Origin: Burkholderiales bacterium
GTDB lineage: Bacteria > Pseudomonadota > Gammaproteobacteria > Burkholderiales > Burkholderiaceae_F
DNA length: 45,561 nt
Assembly (NCBI GenBank): GCA_020248785.1
Contig: JADCGX010000024.1
Span: 1-45,561 of the forward strand
Direction of reading: 5' to 3'
Of this stretch, positions 29,768 through 36,632 are shown one piece after another. The first letter of the stretch is position 1; each line of letters starts with the position of its first letter. A program made the position numbers and the translations under genes. The notes under the pieces were generated by a model. That model made no database searches. It had not been told where the DNA came from and saw only the letters and a program-made list of their open reading frames with translations.

Positions 29768-30310
29768 ATGCAGCGACGCGCAATGATGGCAAGCTTGGTT
29801 GCAGTGGCTGCCCTGGGCGGCCTGGGCAACGTCGCATGGGCTCAACGACCGGCCAACCCGATCGCCCGCCCGCCACGCCCGTCCCGGCCCGACCGGCCGG
29901 ATCGGCCGATCGCACCGGGACGCTTCTATCCGCTGGATGGCGGTGGCGTGGCGCAGGCGCCAGTGCCCGGCATGTTTACTGTGGTGGCTGTGGACAGCCG
30001 CGGCAACACGCTGCAGTTGCGCGATTACGGCGGCCGCAGCGGCACCGTGCTGGTGGCGCCCGACCTGATCGATCTGGACTGCATCAAGCCCGGTGACGTC
30101 ATGGAGGTCGACTTCCTCGTTCCCGACCCGGGCAGCACCGTCATCGCCGCCGCGGGCATCTGGAAGCTGGCACCAGTCAGCCGCAATAGCGCGGTCTGCG
30201 CACATCGGGGCCCGACCGAAGGGCAAGCCGGGCGTGCGCCCGCCGCCCGCGCCGTCGCTCAGACCTTGGGATACTTCGCGTTGGCCTTTCTTGCGAGCTC
30301 GTTGGTGTAG
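29768..30310 (+). CDS. Small secreted protein with Pro/Arg-rich linker, function unknown
   Basis: A protein of about 180 residues with a clear Sec signal (MMASLVAVAALGGLGNVAWA, cleavage before QRPANP). A low-complexity region rich in Pro, Arg and Asp (PRPSRPDRPDRP) follows, and then a strand-rich segment of about 90 residues (FTVVAVDSRGNTLQL, VMEVDFLVPD). I do not recognise the family. The last 17 codons overlap the 3' end of the convergent binding-protein gene. It stands in reverse orientation between the ATPase and binding-protein genes, which suggests it was inserted there. Confidence 0.65.
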   Translation: MQRRAMMASLVAVAALGGLGNVAWAQRPANPIARPPRPSRPDRPDRPIAPGRFYPLDGGGVAQAPVPGMFTVVAVDSRGNTLQLRDYGGRSGTVLVAPDLIDLDCIKPGDVMEVDFLVPDPGSTVIAAAGIWKLAPVSRNSAVCAHRGPTEGQAGRAPAARAVAQTLGYFALAFLASSLV

Positions 30311-31305
30311 TTGGCCTTCAGGTCGAGCTTGGCCTTTTGCATCGACTCATCGACGCTGACCAGCGCACGCAAGGCCGTGGCCGAGCCTGCCTCCGGAAAC
30401 AAGCCGTCGGGCGACAGCGCGCCCTTGGCCTTGAGGAAGGCATCGATGTAGACGGCGCGGTCGCCAAGCAGGTACGACTCCGGCACGACCTTGATGATCT
30501 CGCCCGGGCCGGCTGCCTGGATCCACTTGTTGGCGCGCACGATGGCGTTGGTCAACGCCTGCGCCACGTTGGGATTCTTGTCGAGAAAGCTTTGCGGCGC
30601 GTAAAGGCACGCTGCCGGCATCGGCCCGCCGAACACGCGGTCGGCCTCGGCCACGTCGCGCGTGTCCGACACGATCTTGATGTCGCCCGCGCGTTGGAGA
30701 ATGGTGATGACCGGATCGAGATTGGAGATCGCGTCTATCTGGCCCGCGCGCAGCGCGGCCACCGCGCCCTGCGAGGCGCCCACGCCGACGATCACCACAT
30801 CGCTCGGTTTCATGCCCGCCTTGGCCAGCACGTAGTTGAGCATGATGTTGGTCGATGAGCCGGGCGCGGTCACGCCGATCTTCTTGCCCTTCAAATCGGC
30901 GATGCTCTTGTAGCTGGCCATCGTCTTGGTCGACACGCCCAGCACGATCTGCGGCGCGCGCCCCTGCAGCACGAAGGCACGCATCGGCTGCCCCTTGGCC
31001 TGCATGTTCAAGGTGTGCTCGAACGCACCTGACACGACGTCTGCGCTGCCGCCGACCACCGCCTGCAGTGCACGGGCACCGCCGGCAAAGTCGACGATCT
31101 CGACGTCCAGCCCTTCGGCCTGGAAGTACTTGAGCTGCTCGGCCACCGATAGCGGCAGGTAATACAGCAGGTTCTTGCCGCCGACAGCGATCGTGATTTT
31201 CTTGCGCTCCAGTGCCTGGGCCAGCGCGCCTGCGGGCAGTGCGGCAGCAAAGGGAGCGACAAGCGTGGCGCCAACGATGGCGCGCCGATGCTTCGAGTGT
31301 TGCAT
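30259..31305 (-). CDS. ABC transporter substrate-binding protein, NMT1/SsuA-like
   Basis: A 348-residue periplasmic binding protein. The signal peptide HRRAIVGATLVAPFAAALPAG ends at ALA before QALERKKITIAVGG. The body has the usual NitT/TauT layout: YLPLSVAEQLKYFQAEGLD, then FAGGARALQAVVGGSADV, and LKGKKIGVTAPGSSTNIM in the second half. I take the ATG at 31305, five bases after GGAG, rather than an upstream start that would overlap the CoA-transferase gene. The likely ligand is a small organic acid or aromatic sulfonate, but nothing fixes it. It follows the CoA-transferase gene by about 75 bases. Confidence 0.9.
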   Translation of the reverse strand: MQHSKHRRAIVGATLVAPFAAALPAGALAQALERKKITIAVGGKNLLYYLPLSVAEQLKYFQAEGLDVEIVDFAGGARALQAVVGGSADVVSGAFEHTLNMQAKGQPMRAFVLQGRAPQIVLGVSTKTMASYKSIADLKGKKIGVTAPGSSTNIMLNYVLAKAGMKPSDVVIVGVGASQGAVAALRAGQIDAISNLDPVITILQRAGDIKIVSDTRDVAEADRVFGGPMPAACLYAPQSFLDKNPNVAQALTNAIVRANKWIQAAGPGEIIKVVPESYLLGDRAVYIDAFLKAKGALSPDGLFPEAGSATALRALVSVDESMQKAKLDLKANYTNELARKANAKYPKV

Positions 31306-31381
31306 GGTGTCTCCGTCCGGTGATGCCGGCTCGCCGGCCGGTCTGACGGGGACTATATCGCGCGGCCTGCCTCGCGCTGCG

Positions 31382-32581
31382 CTAAACGACGCCGTCGGCG
31401 TGCAGCCGCGCGCGCGCGGCTGCGTCGAAGCCCAGTGCGTCGAGGATCGCGTCCGTATGTTCCCCGAGCTTCGGTCCCAGCCAGCGTGTCTGCCCTGGGG
31501 TCGCCGACAGCTTGGGCGTGACGGCGGGGACCGCCATGGCAGTGCCATCAGCCAGCAGATGCCGCTCGATCATCTGGCGCGCCAAGAACTGCGGGTCGGT
31601 GAACATGTCGGCGACGCTATAGATCTTCGATGCGGGCACATCGGCGGCAGTCAGCACGGCAAGCGCCTCGTCGATGCCGCGGCCGCTGCACCAGCCCTGG
31701 ATCGCATCGTCGATCTCCTGCGTGCGCGGCACCCGTCCGTCGTTGCGCGCCAGTTGCGGATCGCTGGCGAGATCGTCGCGGCCAATAGCGGTCATCAAGC
31801 GCTTGAAGATCGCATCGCCGTTGCCGGCGATCACGACGGCCGCGCCATCGGCGCAGGCGTAGGTGTTCGACGGCACGATCCCCGGCAGCGCGCCGCCGGT
31901 CCGGCAGCGCACCACGCCATAGCGGTCGTACTCGGGCACCGTGCTTTCCATCAGGTTGAAAACGGCCTCGTACAGCGCCACGTCGACCACTTGGCCCTGG
32001 CCGCGACCACGACCCCCCGTGGAGTCGCGATGCCGCAGCGCCATCAGCGCCCCGATCACCCCATGCAGAGCAGCGACCGAGTCGCCAATCGAGATGCCGA
32101 TACGCACCGGCGGCCGATCCGGATGCCCGGAGACAAAGCGAATGCCGCCCATACTTTCACCGATGGCGCCAAAGCCCGGCTTGTCCCGCATCGGCCCGCT
32201 CTGACCGTAGCCGGAAAGCCGCACCATGATGGTCGCGGGGTTCAGCGCCTTGAGCGCCTCGTACCCCAGGCCCCACTTTTCGAGCACGCCGGGCCGGTAG
32301 TTCTCGATGATCATGTCCGCGTCGAGCGCCAGCTTGCGTGCAATCTCCTGGCCGCGGGGGTCCTTGAGGTTGAGCGTGATCGACTGCTTGTTGCGTGCCT
32401 GCACGTACCACCACAGGCTCGTGCCCTCGTGCAGGTGGCGCCAGCTACGGATCGGATCACCGCCCTCGGTGGACTCGACCTTGATGACCTCGGCGCCGAA
32501 CTCGGCCAGCATCCGCGCCGCGAACGGCCCCGCGATCAGCGTGCCGAGTTCCAGGACCTTGAGGCCGGCCAGCGCGCTCAT
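31382..32581 (-). CDS. Class III CoA-transferase (CaiB/BaiF family)
   Basis: A 399-residue enzyme that moves CoA between carboxylic acids. The N-terminal ELGTLIAGPFAARMLAEFGA and IKVESTEGGDP are typical of formyl-CoA transferase and BaiF relatives. The catalytic Asp is in GISIGDSVAALHGVIGALMAL (family position near Asp169), and IENYRPGVLEKWGLG is the usual CoA-binding region. Its location upstream of an ABC binding protein suggests that the imported acid is activated to a CoA thioester, which is inference. The gene ends ten bases into the spacing from the MAPEG gene upstream, consistent with a shared transcript. Confidence 0.92.
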   Translation of the reverse strand: MSALAGLKVLELGTLIAGPFAARMLAEFGAEVIKVESTEGGDPIRSWRHLHEGTSLWWYVQARNKQSITLNLKDPRGQEIARKLALDADMIIENYRPGVLEKWGLGYEALKALNPATIMVRLSGYGQSGPMRDKPGFGAIGESMGGIRFVSGHPDRPPVRIGISIGDSVAALHGVIGALMALRHRDSTGGRGRGQGQVVDVALYEAVFNLMESTVPEYDRYGVVRCRTGGALPGIVPSNTYACADGAAVVIAGNGDAIFKRLMTAIGRDDLASDPQLARNDGRVPRTQEIDDAIQGWCSGRGIDEALAVLTAADVPASKIYSVADMFTDPQFLARQMIERHLLADGTAMAVPAVTPKLSATPGQTRWLGPKLGEHTDAILDALGFDAAARARLHADGVV

Positions 32582-32591
32582 CGCAGCCTCG

Positions 32592-32969
32592 CTACGCAGC
32601 CAGCACGAAGATCGTGATGCAAGCGACGATGCCGATCAGCCAGGCGATCGAGCGTGCCGCATGCAGGTCGGCCAGATAGAACCCGAGATAGGCCACGCGC
32701 GCGGCAACGAACATGATCGCCAGGATGTCGAGCCGCTCCTGCGAGGCCTGCAGCATCTCGGCCACGAGCACCGCGGCCGCGAAGAGCGGAAACGCCTCGA
32801 AGCCGTTCTTCTGTGCGTTGTCGGCCCGCTTGGCCATGCCGGTCTGGCGATCGAGAAACGCGCGCGGATCGCGGTTGTCGTAACGCTGGTCGGTGGCGAA
32901 CTTGGCAATGCCCGTGGCCACATAGGGCAACAGCGCCGCAATCAGCACGCACCAGAGCGCGATCGTCAT
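32592..32969 (-). CDS. MAPEG-family membrane protein
   Basis: A 125-residue protein with four hydrophobic segments (LWCVLIAALLPYVATGI, FPLFAAAVLVAEMLQA, LAIMFVAARVAYLGFYLA, SIAWLIGIVACITIFVLA). The polar segment RAFLDRQTGMAKRADNAQKN between the first two spans, ending RADNAQ-NGFE, fits the MAPEG family of membrane-associated eicosanoid and glutathione metabolism proteins; bacterial members are mostly uncharacterised. The ATG at 32969 follows GGGAGA. It lies between recR and the CoA-transferase gene on the same strand. Confidence 0.85.
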   Translation of the reverse strand: MTIALWCVLIAALLPYVATGIAKFATDQRYDNRDPRAFLDRQTGMAKRADNAQKNGFEAFPLFAAAVLVAEMLQASQERLDILAIMFVAARVAYLGFYLADLHAARSIAWLIGIVACITIFVLAA

Positions 32970-32986
32970 CAATGTCTCCCAGGGAG

Positions 32987-33589
32987 CTACGCGGCGCGCC
33001 GATCCAGCATCGCCTGCGCAATGGTGTTCACATCGGTGTACTCGAGCTCGGCGCCGGCCGGCACACCGCGCGCCAGGCGGCTGATCCTGATATGCGGGTC
33101 GCGCTGGCGGATGAGCTCGCCAATGTAGTGCGCGGTAGCATCGCCTTCCGGCGTGAAGCTGGTGGCAATGATGACCTCGCGCACCAGGCCGTCGGTCGCG
33201 CGCGCCAGCAGCCGCTCCATCTGAATCTCCTTGGGTCCGATGCCATCGAGCGGCGAAAGCCGCCCAAGAAGGACGAAGTAAAGACCGGCATACGCCAGCG
33301 ACTGCTCGACCATCAGTTGGTCGGCCGGACCCTCCACCACGCAAAGCAGCCCGGCATCGCGCCGCGGGCTGGCGCAGGTCTCGCAGATCTCCTGCTCGGT
33401 GAGCGTGTTGCAGCGCGCGCAGTGCCGCACGTTCTGCGCCGCCGCCAACAACGCTTCGCCCAGCGACACCGCGGTGCCGCGCTCATGCTGCAGCAAGTGA
33501 AACGCAATGCGCTGCGCCGACCGCGGCCCGATGCCCGGCAGCCGCTTTAGCGCATCCACCAGCTTGTCAAGTGTCGGCGAGAGTTTCAA
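32987..33589 (-). CDS. recR: Recombination mediator RecR
   Basis: A 200-residue protein that works with RecF and RecO to load RecA at single-strand gaps. It has the N-terminal helix-hairpin-helix ([24 protein letters not shown]), the four-cysteine zinc finger [16 protein letters not shown] (about 57-72), the Toprim domain with [15 protein letters not shown] and the terminal [15 protein letters not shown]. The length and motifs match the family. It follows ybaB in the common dnaX-ybaB-recR order, with a 146-base gap that contains hairpins. Confidence 0.96.
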   Translation of the reverse strand: MKLSPTLDKLVDALKRLPGIGPRSAQRIAFHLLQHERGTAVSLGEALLAAAQNVRHCARCNTLTEQEICETCASPRRDAGLLCVVEGPADQLMVEQSLAYAGLYFVLLGRLSPLDGIGPKEIQMERLLARATDGLVREVIIATSFTPEGDATAHYIGELIRQRDPHIRISRLARGVPAGAELEYTDVNTIAQAMLDRRAA

Positions 33590-33641
33590 GGAAAGGCGCC
33601 TCGCACACTGGCGCGCAAAGCGCGCTCGTTGCAGTTATGGA

Positions 33642-33677
33642 TGGGTCGGGCGCGTGGCCGTTCCAGAGCCCGACCCA
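33642..33677. repeat. Inverted repeat with 10-bp perfect arms between recR and ybaB
   Basis: TGGGTCGGGC at 33642-33651 pairs with GCCCGACCCA at 33668-33677 around a 16-base loop. A second stem, GCGACGC with GCGTCGC, follows at about 33704-33720. Together they look like a REP-type intergenic unit or an attenuator; there is no T-run. Confidence 0.7.
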
Positions 33678-33735
33678 CAGACTTACCCGGCGAGGGTACA
33701 CGTGCGACGCGCAGCGTCGCGTACACCCGAGCCGC

Positions 33736-34062
33736 TCAAAACGGCATCTTGAAGCCCGGCGGCAGCGGCATGCCCGCCGTCACCGAGGCCATTTTTTGCT
33801 GCGAGGTTTCTTCAGCGCGGCGCACGGCATCGTTGAATGCGGCGGCCACCAGGTCCTCGAGCATGTCCTTGTCGTCGCCGACAAGGCTCGGGTCGATCTG
33901 CACGCGCCGCACTTGGTTCTTGCAGGTCATCGTGACCTTGACCATGCCGGCGCCCGACTGGCCCTCGACCTCGATGCTGGCGAGTTCGTCCTGCAGGCGC
34001 TTCATGTTCTCCTGCATCTTCTGCGCCTGCTGCATCAGCCCGGCGAGCTGGTTCTTCATCAT
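33736..34062 (-). CDS. ybaB: YbaB/EbfC nucleoid-associated protein
   Basis: A 108-residue DNA-binding protein ([20 protein letters not shown], then [21 protein letters not shown]) with the Met/Gln-rich helix and central strands of the family. YbaB dimers bind DNA as a small nucleoid protein. It lies between dnaX (69 bases upstream) and recR, the standard order. No irregular feature. Confidence 0.95.
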   Translation of the reverse strand: MMKNQLAGLMQQAQKMQENMKRLQDELASIEVEGQSGAGMVKVTMTCKNQVRRVQIDPSLVGDDKDMLEDLVAAAFNDAVRRAEETSQQKMASVTAGMPLPPGFKMPF

Positions 34063-34131
34063 GGCAATATCCTCGTGTCCTTGCTTGCTTTACTGGAAGC
34101 GTTGTGCGGGCGCGCCGTGGCCGCCACGCGT

Positions 34132-35802
34132 TCAATCCGCCGGCCGGATCGACGCAGGGTCGATGCTCGCACCAAAGTTCTCGATCACCTGCTTGACGAA
34201 CGGGTCGGCATGGATCGCCTCCTCGGCCCGCTTCTGCCGCTCACTGCGTGCCTGCTCGACGAGCGCGGCGGCCGTCGGGCCCGCCGTGGTGCCCACGTCC
34301 ACCTGCACCCGCAGGCTGCGGTTGAAGTGCTGTCCGAGTGCGCTCTTCAATCGCTCGATGTTGCTGGCGTCGGCCAGCGTCTTCATCGGCACGCGCAGCC
34401 GCACCACGTCGCCCTCCACCGCCAGCAGCTCGCTGCGCGAGGCAAGTTCGCGCGTCAGCCCGTTGATCGGTAGGCGCGTGACCAGCGCCGGCCAGTCGTC
34501 GATCCGCAGCGGACCGTTGGACCGCTGCGGCCCATTGGACGGCTGCGGCGCCACTGGTGCACGCGCGAGCGGTGCGGCGCTTGGTGGCAGCGACGCGCCA
34601 CGCACCGCGGTCGGCGGCGACAGCGCAACCCGGGCGGGCATCGTCGCGCGCGGCTTGCTTGCGACCAGCGCCGCGGCACGCTGCGTGGTGCTTTCGCCGG
34701 GCGCGGTCGTCGGCGCGAAGGCGAGCATGCGCAGCAGCGCCATCGTAAAGCCGGCATAGTCGTCCGGCGCCAGGTGCAGGTCGTTGCGCCCGTGCAGCGC
34801 CACCTGGTAGTACAACTGCACCTCGTCGGCGCTGAACCGCTTGGCAAGGCGGCGGATGGCCTCGGCCGCATCGTCGTCGGCCAGCGCCTCGGGCACCTGC
34901 TGCACCAGCGCGATCCGGTGCAGCAGGCTGCCGAGATCCCGCAGGCCCTGCGCGAAGGACAGGCTGCGGCCGGCCATCTCGTCGGCCAGCGCGAGCAGCC
35001 CCTTGGCATCGCGCGCGGCCAGCGCATCGAGCAGCCGCACGAGCACGGTGGTGTCGATCGCACCGAGCATGCCGCGCACGGCCTCGGCCGTCACGCTGCC
35101 GGCGCTGTAGGCAATCGCCTGGTCGAGCAGGGACAGCCCGTCGCGCATGCTGCCGCGCGCAGCCTGCCCCAGCAGGCGCAGCGCGACCGGCTCCGCACTG
35201 ATGCCCTCCTTCCGCAGGATCTCGGTGAGCAGCGTGGCCACGTGCTGCGGCGTCATCTGCTTGAGGTTGAACTGCAGGCAGCGGCTCAGGACCGTGACCG
35301 GGATCTTCTGCGGGTCGGTCGTGGCGAGGATGAACTTGACGTACTCGGGCGGCTCCTCGAGCGTCTTGAGCATCGCGTTGAACGCGTGCGTGGTGAGCAT
35401 GTGCACTTCATCGATCATGTAGACCTTGAAGCGCGCATTGCTCGGCGCGTATACGGCGCGCTCCAGCAGCGCGGTCATCTCGTCCACGCCGCGGTTGCTC
35501 GCCGCGTCCATCTCGATGTAGTCGACGAAGCGGCCGGCATCGATCGCCGTGCAGGCGTCGCACTGGTTGCAGGGCGTGGCGGTCATGCCGCCCCTGCCGT
35601 CCGGCCCCACGCAGTTCAGGCACTTGGCCAGGATGCGCGACAGCGTGGTCTTGCCGACGCCGCGCGTGCCGGTGAACAGGTAGGCGTGATGCAGCCGCTG
35701 CTGCTCGAGCGCATGCGTCAGCGCGCGCACCACATGCTCCTGACCCACACAGGAGGCAAAGTCACGCGGGCGCCACTTGCGCGCAAGCACTTGGTACGAC
35801 AT
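34132..35802 (-). CDS. dnaX: DNA polymerase III tau/gamma subunit
   Basis: A 556-residue clamp-loader subunit. The AAA+ domain has Walker A TGTRGVGKTTLS, a four-cysteine zinc module (CLNCVG...PCNQCDAC), DAASNRGVDE and the Walker B region MIDEVHMLTTHAFNAML, followed by DPQKIPVTVLSRCLQF. The Ala/Pro-rich linker (about residues 370-440) leads to the C-terminal tau region. I saw no A-rich slippery heptamer, so the short gamma form, if made, would not arise by the E. coli frameshift. The ATG at 35802 is nine bases from the acetyltransferase stop, which suggests co-transcription from upstream. Confidence 0.95.
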   Translation of the reverse strand: MSYQVLARKWRPRDFASCVGQEHVVRALTHALEQQRLHHAYLFTGTRGVGKTTLSRILAKCLNCVGPDGRGGMTATPCNQCDACTAIDAGRFVDYIEMDAASNRGVDEMTALLERAVYAPSNARFKVYMIDEVHMLTTHAFNAMLKTLEEPPEYVKFILATTDPQKIPVTVLSRCLQFNLKQMTPQHVATLLTEILRKEGISAEPVALRLLGQAARGSMRDGLSLLDQAIAYSAGSVTAEAVRGMLGAIDTTVLVRLLDALAARDAKGLLALADEMAGRSLSFAQGLRDLGSLLHRIALVQQVPEALADDDAAEAIRRLAKRFSADEVQLYYQVALHGRNDLHLAPDDYAGFTMALLRMLAFAPTTAPGESTTQRAAALVASKPRATMPARVALSPPTAVRGASLPPSAAPLARAPVAPQPSNGPQRSNGPLRIDDWPALVTRLPINGLTRELASRSELLAVEGDVVRLRVPMKTLADASNIERLKSALGQHFNRSLRVQVDVGTTAGPTAAALVEQARSERQKRAEEAIHADPFVKQVIENFGASIDPASIRPAD

Positions 35803-35811
35803 GGGGTGAGT

Positions 35812-36321
35812 TTAGTCGCGCGGGCCGGTCGGCACGGGGGCGCCCAGGCGAGCGAGGGCCTCGCCGGTGACGCGGCAGATGCGCCAGTCGGGCAGGATGC
35901 TCGCGCCCAGGGCTGCGTAGAAGTCGATCGCGCTCTGGTTCCAGTCGAGCACCGACCATTCGAACCGGCCGCACTCCCGCTGCACCGCCACCTGCGCGAC
36001 GTGCCGGATCAGCGCCTTGCCGTAGCCCTTGCCGCGCGCCGCCGGGATGACGAACAGATCCTCGAGGTACAGGCCGCGCCGCGACAAGAACGTGGAGAAG
36101 TTGTGAAAGTACAGCGCAAAGCCCACCGGCCGCGCGCCCTCACCCTCGCCTTCCCATCCGAGCACGCATTCGACGACCGCGCGCGGCCCGAACAACTCGC
36201 GCCGCACGTCGTCCTCGCTGGCGACCACCAGGTGCGACAGCCTCTCGTACTCGGCCAGTTGCTTGACGAGGTCAAGCACGGTGACGGAATCCTGCGGACG
36301 TGCGGCAACAATGCGGAACAT
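35812..36321 (-). CDS. GNAT-family acetyltransferase, diamine/polyamine acetyltransferase-like
   Basis: A 169-residue acetyltransferase. It begins with the GNAT start FRIVAARPQDSVTVLDLVKQLAEYE, carries FALYFHNFSTFLSRRGLYLEDLFV, the acetyl-CoA loop ARGKGYGKALI (about residue 110) and ends with WSVLDWNQSAIDFYAALGA. The YFHNFSTF...GLYLEDLFV pattern matches spermidine/spermine N1-acetyltransferase relatives, so a polyamine or thialysine substrate is possible but unproven. It lies between the SRP RNA gene and dnaX, nine bases before dnaX. Confidence 0.9.
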   Translation of the reverse strand: MFRIVAARPQDSVTVLDLVKQLAEYERLSHLVVASEDDVRRELFGPRAVVECVLGWEGEGEGARPVGFALYFHNFSTFLSRRGLYLEDLFVIPAARGKGYGKALIRHVAQVAVQRECGRFEWSVLDWNQSAIDFYAALGASILPDWRICRVTGEALARLGAPVPTGPRD

Positions 36322-36371
36322 CGACGTAACGCGAATCGATCGGAAGGAAATTTCCCGGGAGGGAGGTCAAG

Positions 36372-36395
36372 GAGGGAGCGCGGAGCCGCTCCCTC
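36372..36395. repeat. 9-bp inverted repeat upstream of the acetyltransferase gene
   Basis: GAGGGAGCG and CGCTCCCTC flank a six-base loop in the spacer between the SRP RNA and acetyltransferase genes. There is no T-run on either side. Confidence 0.7.
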
Positions 36396-36429
36396 TTGCA
36401 TCAACATGCGGCCCGCGCGCTTGCGCGCG

Positions 36430-36475
36430 AGGCTCGCCTAGCCTGGGCCGCAAGCGGCCCAGGCTAGGCGAGCCT
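36430..36475. repeat. 22-bp perfect inverted repeat overlapping the SRP RNA 3' end
   Basis: AGGCTCGCCTAGCCTGGGCCGC at 36430-36451 and its exact reverse complement at 36454-36475 are separated by AA. The right arm includes the last eight bases of the SRP RNA. On the RNA strand there is no T-run after the stem. Confidence 0.95.
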
Positions 36476-36562
36476 GATCCTCGGCACTCCGGGCTCTCCG
36501 CTGTGGCTGCTTCGTTCCCGACCTGACCAGGTTCACGGCACCCGAATGCGAGGGGGCCCGCC
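36467..36562 (-). ncRNA. ffs: Signal recognition particle RNA (4.5S type)
   Basis: The universal SRP core is present on the minus strand, with CCTGGTCAGGTCGGGAACGA followed by AGCAGCC. The 5' end GGCGGGCC and the 3' end GGCTCGCC pair over eight positions, giving a 96-base hairpin RNA, the usual bacterial size. The RNA joins Ffh to target membrane proteins to the translocon. It lies upstream of the acetyltransferase-dnaX-ybaB-recR cluster, a common betaproteobacterial position. Confidence 0.93.
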
Positions 36563-36632
36563 GGGACGGAGTGTAGCCGCTGGCGCAGGTGCAGCCGCGC
36601 AACAACGTGCCGTGCAACCCGTCCCCAAGCGG

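Noticed and set aside
34132..35802. Programmed frameshift signal in dnaX
   Set aside because: No A-rich slippery heptamer was seen, so a gamma subunit made by frameshifting is not supported.
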